Assembly (NCBI GenBank): GCA_037189845.1
Contig: JBBCIS010000014.1
Span: forward strand, 101,298 to 165,297
Direction of reading: 5' to 3'
Source: JAMLHH01 sp037189845
Lineage (GTDB): Bacteria > Bacteroidota > Bacteroidia > Chitinophagales > JADIYW01
DNA: 64,000 bases
Under the pieces are notes generated by a model, which saw nothing but the letters and a program-made list of their open reading frames with translations, did not search any database and was not told the DNA's origin. The number at the start of each line of letters is the position of its first letter. Positions within the stretch are counted from its first letter, which is position 1. The position numbers and the translations under genes are program-made. This document shows positions 1 through 7,165 of this stretch, one piece after another.

Positions 1-95
1 GGCGATCCCGCCGCGGCGGGCGTGCTATTGCCTTGTATTTTTCCTTTCAGGAAAAGATATCGGCTCTATCACTATCGCTGCATACGCAGTGCTGA
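1..95 (-). repeat. Structured intergenic repeat, family 1 copy A (may be cut by window edge)
   Basis: Read on the minus strand this block holds GATAGAGCCGATAT, then an inner hairpin (TATCTTTTCCT, loop GAA, AGGAAAAATA), then ACAAGGCAATAGCACG, and ends in the perfect 14-bp palindrome CCCGCCGCGGCGGG at 7-20. The same order (GATAGAGG, inner stem, ACA(A/T)GCCGAWAGCCCGG) recurs at 22.66 and 54.25 kb. No open reading frame explains it. Its function is unknown to me. The left end may be truncated by the window. Confidence 0.6.
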
Positions 96-201
96 TTGAA
101 TAGGGACTGATCTACAGTTACGATCAACAACTTTAAGTCATTGCGGCTCTGCAAGAGATATTTTTATCGCATTAGCTCATTTTCAATTCTAATCTTTCCA
201 C

Positions 202-702
202 TCACAAAACCCTGATAGCTTTTAAAAATCTTGTTTTGAAATAGGCTTCATCCAGAGCTGATGTCATAATACCCCTTTGATTGGAAGTCGCAGAATGCAC
301 GAAGAATATTTTTCCCTGACGTATTTCAGTAACAATCCCCAGATGTCCTGTGACTTTTGATGATGCATTACTACCAGTGAATAATAAAATATCTCCGGGT
401 TGGATACTGTTTAGTGAAATTGAATAGCCCACCTTTTCAAACTGAGCAGAAATTCTCGGTACTTTTACATTGAAATATCCATAGATGAAATTGACAAATC
501 CTGAACAATCGAAACCTCTCAGCGGATCACTGTTGGCATAGTCGTATCTGGTGCCATCAAACATTTTGGCAAATTCTGCAACCTGTTTACCTCTGTAGCT
601 GCTGTACCATACCGGATCCAGCCCATCTTTTGCGGAAACAATAGTCGGGGAGAAAGCTGCTACAAGTATTATTGCAATGAAATAATGTTTTAAAAGCCCC
701 AT
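202..702 (-). CDS. NlpC/P60-family cell-wall peptidase
   Basis: Likely a secreted peptidoglycan endopeptidase of the NlpC/P60 papain-like family. From the ATG at 702 the protein is 166 residues: a hydrophobic N-terminal signal segment (about residues 5-24), then the catalytic Cys in DCSGF (Cys66), His in TGHLGIV (His120) and a third polar position around FVHSAT (His136). An ATG nine codons upstream (729) is in frame but lies deeper inside the upstream VOC gene; I prefer 702 because the signal peptide then starts cleanly. It overlaps the end of the VOC gene by 13 bp, so the two are probably co-transcribed from the divergent region near 1.1 kb. Confidence 0.85.
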   Translation of the reverse strand: MGLLKHYFIAIILVAAFSPTIVSAKDGLDPVWYSSYRGKQVAEFAKMFDGTRYDYANSDPLRGFDCSGFVNFIYGYFNVKVPRISAQFEKVGYSISLNSIQPGDILLFTGSNASSKVTGHLGIVTEIRQGKIFFVHSATSNQRGIMTSALDEAYFKTRFLKAIRVL

Positions 703-1091
703 ATTCCTGGTTGAACGATCTCTAAACATAAATTGTCAGGGTCTCTGAAATAGAAAGATTTTCCACCCTTCGGCCAATCCTTTTCAAATTCTATGCTAAT
801 TTCATGTTTTTTTAAATGTTTTTTCCATTTTTCATATTCTTCCAATGTTGCTTCAAAAGCTACATGCAATTCTCCGCTCCCGTAATGTGCCGGCAAATCT
901 GACTGATTTTTGCTCACATCTGCGTTGAACAGGAGCAAAGCATCTTTTCCTATTTTCAGAAAAAGGTATTTTTCAGGATCGAATAGTATTCTCTCCAGAC
1001 CGAGAATTTCCTCATAAAAGATTCTGCTTCTTTCCAGATCACTGACGTATAAGCAGGTTTCCTTGATATGTGAAAGTTTAGGTGCAGACAT
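690..1091 (-). CDS. VOC-superfamily (glyoxalase/dioxygenase-like) protein
   Basis: A 133-residue single-module vicinal-oxygen-chelate protein. The fold signature is visible as two beta-alpha-beta-beta-beta halves, with LYVSDLERSRIFYEEILGLE near the N-terminus and YFRDPDNLCLEIVQPG near the C-terminus. Candidate metal ligands are His8, His76 and Glu124. The family includes glyoxalase I, fosfomycin-resistance enzymes and ring-cleaving dioxygenases; the sequence does not say which substrate is used here. It is transcribed divergently from glpD and its 3' end overlaps the NlpC/P60 gene. Confidence 0.8.
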   Translation of the reverse strand: MSAPKLSHIKETCLYVSDLERSRIFYEEILGLERILFDPEKYLFLKIGKDALLLFNADVSKNQSDLPAHYGSGELHVAFEATLEEYEKWKKHLKKHEISIEFEKDWPKGGKSFYFRDPDNLCLEIVQPGIWGF

Positions 1092-1150
1092 CCTATTTTA
1101 TGAAAATGTTTAGCTTATGAGAATCTTTACTATCCACTTTAATTTACGAC

Positions 1151-1158
1151 TATATTTG
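1151..1158 (+). promoter_or_regulatory. Bacteroidota-type -7 box (TATATTTG) for glpD
   Basis: TATATTTG matches the TAnnTTTG -7 consensus of the Bacteroidota primary sigma factor and lies 18 bp before the glpD ATG. No clear -33 TTG is visible at the ideal spacing. Confidence 0.55.
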
Positions 1159-1175
1159 TAGAAAAGATAAAAAAT

Positions 1176-2816
1176 ATGACATTCTCTGCTATCGAGAGAA
1201 CCCGGCAAATAGAAAATCTAAAAAATCAACAATTTGATATACTGGTTATAGGAGGGGGAATTACAGGTGCAGGCATCGCTTTGGATGCAGCCATGAGAGG
1301 ACTAAAAGTTGCATTGGTAGAAAAGCGTGATTTCGCAGAAGGTACCAGTAGCCGTTCTACAAAACTGATACACGGAGGCCTGAGATATCTGAAACAATTA
1401 GAGTTTGGAATTGTGCGTGAAACCGGACAGGAAAGAACAATTCTTTATAAAAACGCACCACATATCGTCTATCCTGAGAAAATGTTGCTACCGATCATTA
1501 CAGGAGGTTCATTGGGCAGATATTCTACTTCACTGGGATTATATGTGTATGATTATCTGGCAGGAGTTCCGAGAAAGGAAAGAAGATTCATGCTGAATAA
1601 AGCTAAGACTTTGCAGGAAGAGCCCATGCTCAGAGACGAAATCCTTTTGGGTGGAGGGATGTACATAGAATATCGCTCTGATGATGCGAGATTAGTTATT
1701 GAGGTATTGAAAACAGCACATCAGAAAGGAGCAGTTTCAGTCAATTATGCCAGAGTGGATGAATTGATTTATGAAAATAATACTGTAAAAGGTGCAAAAG
1801 TAACCGATACAAGAAGTCAGTCTTCTTTTGAAGTGAAAGCTAAGAAAGTGATCAATGCTGCCGGTCCCTGGGTGGATGAATTAAGAAAAGCAGATAATTC
1901 GTTGAAAGGTAAAAGACTACATCTGACAAAAGGGGTACACATTGTTGTTCCTAAAGACAGATTACCGGTAAAGCAGGCTGTGTATTTTGATGTGCCGACT
2001 GATGGTAGAATGGTGTTTGCTATTCCCCGTCAGGATATCGTATACGTAGGAACTACAGACACCACCTACAAAGAAAGTGCAGATGATTGTTTCGCCGATA
2101 AAGCAGATGTAGAATATATCTTAAAAGCCGCTAATTACATTTTTCCGGGTGCTGAGCTCATGATAGATGATGTACAATCAACATGGTCTGGTTTGAGACC
2201 ATTGATTCACGAGGATGGTAAATCTCCTTCAGATTTATCCAGGAAAGATGAAATTTTTATTTCTGATACAGGCTTGATATCTATGGCCGGAGGTAAGCTG
2301 ACAGGTTTCAGAAAAATGGCTGAAAGAGCGGTAGATGTAGCGCTGAAGCAGCTGATGAAGGAAGAAGGTTTGTCTTATGTACCCTGTACTACAGATGAGG
2401 TTACCTTATCAGGAGGAGATATTTCAGGTGAGAAAACGATTGCGGATTTTGAAAATAAGCTGATACAGTCATATCCGCATTATACTGAGAAGGAAGTGAA
2501 ATCTTTGGCCAGGAAGTATGGTTCCAATGCTATCGAGATCCTGAACAATGGTGCAAGATATGCTGATGAGCAGTATCCGTTATTATTGGCTGAAATAGAC
2601 TATTCTGTGCAGAATGAAATGTGTCAGAATGTAGCTGATTTTGTGGTAAGACGTACGGGAAGAATGTATTTCGAACGTCCGTCCTTAAGCAATACTTATT
2701 CCGTTATACATGAGCATATCAAAAAACAGTTAGATACTTCTGAATCTTTAGCTCAGAAAGATCTGGCTGTATTTGAGAAAGAATATGAGGCAGTAGTAGC
2801 TTTTAAAAATCAATAG
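1176..2816 (+). CDS. glpD: FAD-dependent glycerol-3-phosphate dehydrogenase
   Basis: Oxidises sn-glycerol-3-phosphate to dihydroxyacetone phosphate and passes electrons to the quinone pool at the inner membrane. The 546-residue protein begins with the FAD Rossmann motif (VIGGGITGAGIALDA, about residues 24-38), followed by the family signature around TSSRSTKLIHGGLRYL (about 67-82). A C-terminal domain follows from about residue 400. The length is normal for bacterial GlpD. No glpK or glpF neighbour is present, so the gene stands alone as a monocistron with its own -7 box and a strong hairpin terminator. Confidence 0.95.
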   Translation: MTFSAIERTRQIENLKNQQFDILVIGGGITGAGIALDAAMRGLKVALVEKRDFAEGTSSRSTKLIHGGLRYLKQLEFGIVRETGQERTILYKNAPHIVYPEKMLLPIITGGSLGRYSTSLGLYVYDYLAGVPRKERRFMLNKAKTLQEEPMLRDEILLGGGMYIEYRSDDARLVIEVLKTAHQKGAVSVNYARVDELIYENNTVKGAKVTDTRSQSSFEVKAKKVINAAGPWVDELRKADNSLKGKRLHLTKGVHIVVPKDRLPVKQAVYFDVPTDGRMVFAIPRQDIVYVGTTDTTYKESADDCFADKADVEYILKAANYIFPGAELMIDDVQSTWSGLRPLIHEDGKSPSDLSRKDEIFISDTGLISMAGGKLTGFRKMAERAVDVALKQLMKEEGLSYVPCTTDEVTLSGGDISGEKTIADFENKLIQSYPHYTEKEVKSLARKYGSNAIEILNNGARYADEQYPLLLAEIDYSVQNEMCQNVADFVVRRTGRMYFERPSLSNTYSVIHEHIKKQLDTSESLAQKDLAVFEKEYEAVVAFKNQ

Positions 2817-2832
2817 AAATCATATAGCAAAA

Positions 2833-2860
2833 TACCGGAAGAAAATCTTCCGGCATTTTT
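2833..2860 (+). terminator. Hairpin terminator after glpD (bidirectional)
   Basis: CCGGAAGA (2835-2842), loop AAA, TCTTCCGG (2846-2853), then a T-rich run. It lies directly between the glpD stop and the reconstructed stop of the convergent DUF2809 gene, so it can serve both. Confidence 0.8.
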
Positions 2861-2861
2861 A

Positions 2862-3224
2862 TTATCTCTTGTTGTCCCACCAGTAGATAAAGGCAACTCC
2901 AAGAGTGTACATAACCATATCTTCCCAGCTAAAAGTACTTCCCAATATTATTTTTGCAGAGCGATTACCTTTTAACCCCCAATATTTCTATCAGATTAAA
3001 ATATTGAGAGATTTCGGCCAGATAGGCAAATAACAGAGTACCTGCTGCCAGAATAGATGGTCTGATATTCAGAAAAGTTCTGAGAAAGAAATATGTCAGT
3101 ATTACAACAAGAAGATCACCTAAATATGGCCGGATGAATTGATCCTTTACAAATAAGGCTATACATAATTCCAAGAGGAACAATACAATCGTATAAATGC
3201 CATATTTTTGTCAAATTGTATCAT
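2862..3224 (-). pseudogene. DUF2809-like small membrane protein, broken by two homopolymer frameshifts
   Basis: The longest intact frame (3183 to 2965) encodes 72 residues of a hydrophobic protein with the DUF2809-like core FIRPYLGDLLVV, but lacks both ends. Upstream in another frame an ATG at 3224 gives MIQFDK, which joins the core if one A is added to the A5 run (plus-strand T5, 3205-3209). Downstream, removing one G from the G5 run (plus-strand C5, 2976-2980) restores a C-terminal tail containing GNRSAKII, GSTFSWED and YWWDNKR, which ends at 2862 just before the terminator. The two changes cancel, leaving exactly 121 codons. This is either a decayed gene or a pair of sequence errors. Confidence 0.7.
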
Positions 3225-3262
3225 GTAACGGGGCAAATTCAGTAAAGAAGTAAGTTTTCTCG

Positions 3263-4237
3263 TTAGTACTCCCTTTTTACCAGATAATCTGCAAGATGCC
3301 GGAGAATTTCTTTTTTGCCATCAGACAGACTAGTATTTTCCAGATGCTCCAGAGATGTCCGGATGTAAGCTTCTTTCAGATTTTCTACAGATTCTTTGAT
3401 GCCGTATTTTTTATAGATTTCCAATACTTTCTCTACTTTTTCCTGTCTGTTCCAGTTTTTCTGAGAAATTATATCTTTCAAAGAAATATCGTTAGCAACT
3501 GCAGCTGCTTTTAATGCTCTGATAAGCAAAATAGTTTTCTTATTCTGAATAATATCCCCACCGGGTTGTTTGCCTACTAATTCAGCATCGCCGTAACAAT
3601 CCAGAATATCATCCTGAATCTGGAATGCGAGTCCTAAATTGAGCGCGTACTGATATAAAGAATCTGCATCGGCTGATGATGCGCCTCCAATCAATGCGCC
3701 TATTTTTAAACCAGCAGCGATGACAACTGAAGTTTTTTGACGAATCATCCATAAATACTCATCTTCCTCTACTTCAGCCTGAGTTTCAAAGTTCATATCG
3801 AGCTGCTGACCTTCGCATACTTCTATTGCTGTATCACTAAAAATCTCCAGAACGTCTTTCAGATATTGTACAGGAACCTGTGCCAGATGCTTGTATGCAT
3901 ATACCAGCAATGCATCGCCAGAAAGTATAGCGATATTATTGCCGTATTTTTCATGTACAGTAATTTTTCCACGTCTGAGAGGAGCATCGTCCATCATATC
4001 GTCATGGATCAGCGAGAAATTATGGAAGTATTCAATCGCTATTGCGGCAGGAAGCGCATTGTTGTATTTTTTATCGTACAGATGACTGCCAAGTAAAACT
4101 AATACAGGTCTCATGCGTTTTCCTCCAAGGCTCAGGAAATAATTATTAGGCTCGTATAATTCAGCAGGTTTTTGAGTGAACTTCTGAGTTTCCAAGTAAT
4201 CAATGAATATTTCCCTCAAATCAGATAAAAGACGCAT
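3263..4237 (-). CDS. Polyprenyl diphosphate synthase (FPP/GGPP-type)
   Basis: Trans-prenyltransferase condensing isopentenyl diphosphate with an allylic diphosphate. The 324-residue protein shows GGKRMRP (38-44), the first aspartate-rich motif DDMMD (79-83) followed by LRRG, and the second motif DDILD (209-213). A Phe sits five residues before the first motif (FSLIHDD), which in this family favours C15-C20 products, but I would not fix chain length from that alone. The likely role is precursor supply for quinones or carotenoids. The divergent neighbour encodes a UbiB/ABC1-type protein, which is compatible with a quinone theme. Confidence 0.9.
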   Translation of the reverse strand: MRLLSDLREIFIDYLETQKFTQKPAELYEPNNYFLSLGGKRMRPVLVLLGSHLYDKKYNNALPAAIAIEYFHNFSLIHDDMMDDAPLRRGKITVHEKYGNNIAILSGDALLVYAYKHLAQVPVQYLKDVLEIFSDTAIEVCEGQQLDMNFETQAEVEEDEYLWMIRQKTSVVIAAGLKIGALIGGASSADADSLYQYALNLGLAFQIQDDILDCYGDAELVGKQPGGDIIQNKKTILLIRALKAAAVANDISLKDIISQKNWNRQEKVEKVLEIYKKYGIKESVENLKEAYIRTSLEHLENTSLSDGKKEILRHLADYLVKREY

Positions 4238-4342
4238 ATTTAACTTTGTTGTAACGCAAAAATAGTTTTACTGGAACTTATATGAATGAATAGTGGTTTA
4301 AATTTGAGTAATTAATGCAACTTTCACCTGGAATATTATACT

Positions 4343-4951
4343 ATGACTGCAATTCTCCAATATAGAAATTTTGTACAGAGCAATCATCAGCTACCTAAGC
4401 GTATTACTGATATCTCCAATGATTTGAACGAATATTCTTCTGTTCAGGATATAGAAAAACTGATCTGGAAAGATTATGCCTCTGAGACATTGGATCAGTG
4501 TGTGGACGACCCTGCATTCGGTGAATATATTGCCAGAGAGAAAATGCTGGCGTATGTATTTTCTTTGGTACAAAATATGCAGCAGGATGAACAGCAAATC
4601 AGCATGCAGATTCCGAATCAGATCAATTGGTGGACAAGTCCGTTATTAAAAGATTTTAAATTAGAATATTCTTCATTTGTTAAAGTTTTGATAGAAGAGG
4701 GGCAGGAGCGAGGCGAAATTCAAAAACGTCCGTTTATCAATAAAGTGTATCCGGAGCTCTTTTGGAACTGCTTGTTATCTGTATTGGCTTTTTGGTCAAA
4801 AGATGACAGCGCTCACAAAGAACAAACGGATGTCGCTGTAGAAAAATGGGTGAACTTGTTATTCGACATACTTGCACCTAATGCTATCGACAGCGCACTG
4901 GATCTTGCTCAATTTATGTTTAAAAGAAATTTTAATGGAGACTCAAAATAA
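4343..4951 (+). CDS. TetR-superfamily-like regulator with weak HTH
   Basis: A 202-residue all-helical protein. Layout and length resemble a TetR-superfamily group I know from Bacteroidota that sits upstream of an ABC1 kinase. Here the first 60 residues, where the helix-turn-helix should be, are degenerate (QLPKRITDISNDLNEYSS), while the C-terminal helical domain looks intact. It may have lost DNA binding or use a divergent HTH. Its stop codon overlaps the start of the ABC1 kinase gene, so the two are translationally coupled. Confidence 0.6.
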   Translation: MTAILQYRNFVQSNHQLPKRITDISNDLNEYSSVQDIEKLIWKDYASETLDQCVDDPAFGEYIAREKMLAYVFSLVQNMQQDEQQISMQIPNQINWWTSPLLKDFKLEYSSFVKVLIEEGQERGEIQKRPFINKVYPELFWNCLLSVLAFWSKDDSAHKEQTDVAVEKWVNLLFDILAPNAIDSALDLAQFMFKRNFNGDSK

Positions 4952-6251
4952 TATACCAGTTAGTAAAGTTGCCAGAGCTACTAAATTTTTCAAAGCAGGT
5001 GTGAAAATGGGTGGCAATTATGCCGCTCACTATACCAAAAAAGCGTTTGGTGGTGGAGATAGTAAAGAAGAGTTGGATCGTAAAAATGCAGAAGAAATAT
5101 TTAATGTCCTTTCTCAGCTGAAAGGTACTGCTCTGAAGATTGCCCAGATGCTGAGTGTGGATACAGGTGTGTTGCCTAAGGCCTATGCTGAAAAGTTTGC
5201 CTCAGCTCAGAACAATGCCATGAGACTTTCCGGTCCGTTGGTCATGAATACTTTCAAAAAATATACAGACCAATCTCCACATGATTTGTATGATAGCTTT
5301 AATACGGAAGCCATAGCTGCTGCATCTATAGGCCAGGTGCATGAGGCATATAAAGACGGGAAGAGATTAGCTGTAAAAATTCAGTATCCCGGAGTAGCAG
5401 ATAGTATTCATTCGGATATTAATATGGTGAAGCCATTTGTTTTGAGATATATGGGAGTCTCAGCAGATGCTGTACAGCAATATGTCGAAGAAATTACTGA
5501 AAGGCTGGTTGAGGAAACGGATTATGTAAAAGAGCTGAGCAATGGTCTGGATGCTTTGGAAGTGGCTCAGAGACATCCACGTATAATAATACCAGAATAT
5601 TATCCTGAACTTTCCAATCAGAGAATCCTGACAATGGACTGGCTCGAGGGAATCAGTTTGAATGATTTTATTCAGAATGAAACAGATCAGGAGAAACGCA
5701 ATATTATTGCTCAGGCTTTGGTAGATTTTTTCCAGGATCAGATCCATAGCAATAAAAAATTTCATGCAGATTTGCACCCGGGAAATTTTCTGGTAACTGA
5801 AGATTTGAAGCTCGGAGTAATAGACTTCGGATGTTCTAAAGTACTACCACCTGATTTCTACAATCATTATTTCTCTCTTGTGAAAGAAGATGTATTGAAT
5901 AATACAGAATTGTTGAAAAAAGTATATCTGTATCTGGATTTTATACGAGAAACTGATACACCGGATGAAGAGAAAATGTACTTTGATATCACTAACAGAA
6001 CAGTAGAATTGATCTCAAGACCTTTGAGAGTCGATAGCTTTGATTTCGGTGATGAACAGTATAATCTGGATTTACAGAATTTCGGAGATGAGTTGAGCGC
6101 TAATCAGGATTTAAAAAATAACAATGCTGCAAGAGGATCTAAGCACGCACTATTCCTGCATCGGGCATTTATAGGCTTATTTGGTATTATGTACAATCTG
6201 AAAGCAACAGTTAGCTTTGATCGCAATTTTGTAAAGAATGTAGAACTATAA
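4935..6251 (+). CDS. ABC1/AarF/UbiB-family atypical kinase
   Basis: A 438-residue member of the protein-kinase-like UbiB/COQ8 family, linked to quinone biosynthesis or lipid homeostasis. Diagnostic motifs are the KxGQ-like KGTALKIAQMLS (63-74), the Ala-rich loop AAASIGQVH (128-136) that replaces the glycine-rich loop, the ATP lysine in AVKIQYPG (146-153), the catalytic HADLHPGN (277-284) and the metal-binding IDFG (296-299). The ATG at 4935 is chosen because an in-frame start 63 bp upstream would lie deep in the TetR-like gene. The genes overlap by 17 bp. Confidence 0.9.
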   Translation: METQNNIPVSKVARATKFFKAGVKMGGNYAAHYTKKAFGGGDSKEELDRKNAEEIFNVLSQLKGTALKIAQMLSVDTGVLPKAYAEKFASAQNNAMRLSGPLVMNTFKKYTDQSPHDLYDSFNTEAIAAASIGQVHEAYKDGKRLAVKIQYPGVADSIHSDINMVKPFVLRYMGVSADAVQQYVEEITERLVEETDYVKELSNGLDALEVAQRHPRIIIPEYYPELSNQRILTMDWLEGISLNDFIQNETDQEKRNIIAQALVDFFQDQIHSNKKFHADLHPGNFLVTEDLKLGVIDFGCSKVLPPDFYNHYFSLVKEDVLNNTELLKKVYLYLDFIRETDTPDEEKMYFDITNRTVELISRPLRVDSFDFGDEQYNLDLQNFGDELSANQDLKNNNAARGSKHALFLHRAFIGLFGIMYNLKATVSFDRNFVKNVEL

Positions 6252-6264
6252 GAAGAGGGTTTGA

Positions 6265-6462
6265 TTACTGATTCAGAAAGTCTTTCAGTTTTGGATGTGT
6301 GATTAGCTTGTATCCAAGTAGAAGCACCCCAATAACTTCTACTGTAGTGCTGACGAGCATCATGAAATTAGCCCACGGTTGATGAGTGAGTTTTGCAAAT
6401 GATGCTATTATTGTCAACGCAAAACCAAAGAATAATACTGCAACAGCGTGTTTCGTTTTCAT
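6265..6462 (-). CDS. Small GldL-like two-TM membrane protein
   Basis: Sixty-five residues with two hydrophobic helices (about 7-23 and 33-53) separated by a KLTHQPW turn. The spacing and the HQPWANFMMLVSTTVEVIG segment resemble the transmembrane hairpin of GldL, the T9SS motor membrane subunit, but without its cytoplasmic domain. Such short GldL-like proteins are common in Bacteroidota; I know of no function. It is the last gene of the minus-strand run that begins at the penicillin acylase. Confidence 0.6.
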   Translation of the reverse strand: MKTKHAVAVLFFGFALTIIASFAKLTHQPWANFMMLVSTTVEVIGVLLLGYKLITHPKLKDFLNQ

Positions 6463-6473
6463 ATAAGAGAATG

Positions 6474-6728
6474 TTATTGCGCAGGGAATGCACGTTGAAA
6501 TGCGCCCTCCATGCTTTTATGCATAGCTGTAAAGTGCTCTATACATGCATCAATGAGTGTGTCATCTATCAGTCCGGAGATATCTTCAAGACCGGTAATG
6601 CTTTCACTTTCACGGATTTTATACGTTTGCTCCATTTGTCCCATCTCAAATTTGACCGAGTATTTCATATTCATTGCAAACACAGTGATTTTTACGTATG
6701 GGTGAGGAATCGTGCCTATTATTCTCAT
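6474..6728 (-). CDS. Conserved hypothetical small soluble protein
   Basis: Eighty-four residues with no signal peptide or membrane helix and mixed alpha/beta composition. The start overlaps the stop of the upstream membrane-protein gene by 4 bp (ATGA type), which strongly supports translation and operon membership. I do not recognise a domain. It lies in a tight operon: penicillin acylase, four-TM protein, this gene, GldL-like protein. Confidence 0.65.
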   Translation of the reverse strand: MRIIGTIPHPYVKITVFAMNMKYSVKFEMGQMEQTYKIRESESITGLEDISGLIDDTLIDACIEHFTAMHKSMEGAFQRAFPAQ

Positions 6729-7165
6729 TGATATCTCTTTAAATCCAGTTTCAAACCTTTTGATTTATTTCTCCCTCTGCGGGATCGTAATCTGTTAGAA
6801 GGTTCTTTGGATGCGATCAATGTACCGCTCCATGCAAAAAATCCTCCTAAAAGCCCAAATAAAACAGCGCCGACGCAAAGTAAAGTAAAACCTCCGATTT
6901 GAGCATTCATCGAGCTACCTAAAATTTCTCCTATTTTATTGGCAAATGAAAAGTTATCGCCTCTGGTAAGTATGGAGCTATATGTGAAGTAATAAAGTCC
7001 TACACCTATAAAACCTGTTAAGAATGAAAAAAAGCCGGATTGGTAAGCGATCAAACCGGATATGAAGCATATAACTGTGAAGATCCACCAGGGTAAAATA
7101 TAGCTTAAACCCCATGAAATAAGGGCGATGAGGATGATTTGTATAGCGAATGTTACTGGTTTCAT
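6725..7165 (-). CDS. Four-TM membrane protein of unknown function
   Basis: The 146-residue protein has about four hydrophobic helices (roughly 5-20, 26-43, 47-66 and 90-115) followed by a strongly basic tail (RLRSRRGRNKSKG) likely to be cytoplasmic. It overlaps the penicillin acylase stop by 4 bp upstream and the next gene by 4 bp downstream. I do not recognise a family; an operon role with the acylase is inferred from position only. Confidence 0.7.
   Translation of the reverse strand: MKPVTFAIQIILIALISWGLSYILPWWIFTVICFISGLIAYQSGFFSFLTGFIGVGLYYFTYSSILTRGDNFSFANKIGEILGSSMNAQIGGFTLLCVGAVLFGLLGGFFAWSGTLIASKEPSNRLRSRRGRNKSKGLKLDLKRYQ

Noticed and set aside
5460..5777. 105-codon antisense frame inside the ABC1 kinase gene
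   Set aside because: A shadow of a strongly conserved gene; no start context or family resemblance.
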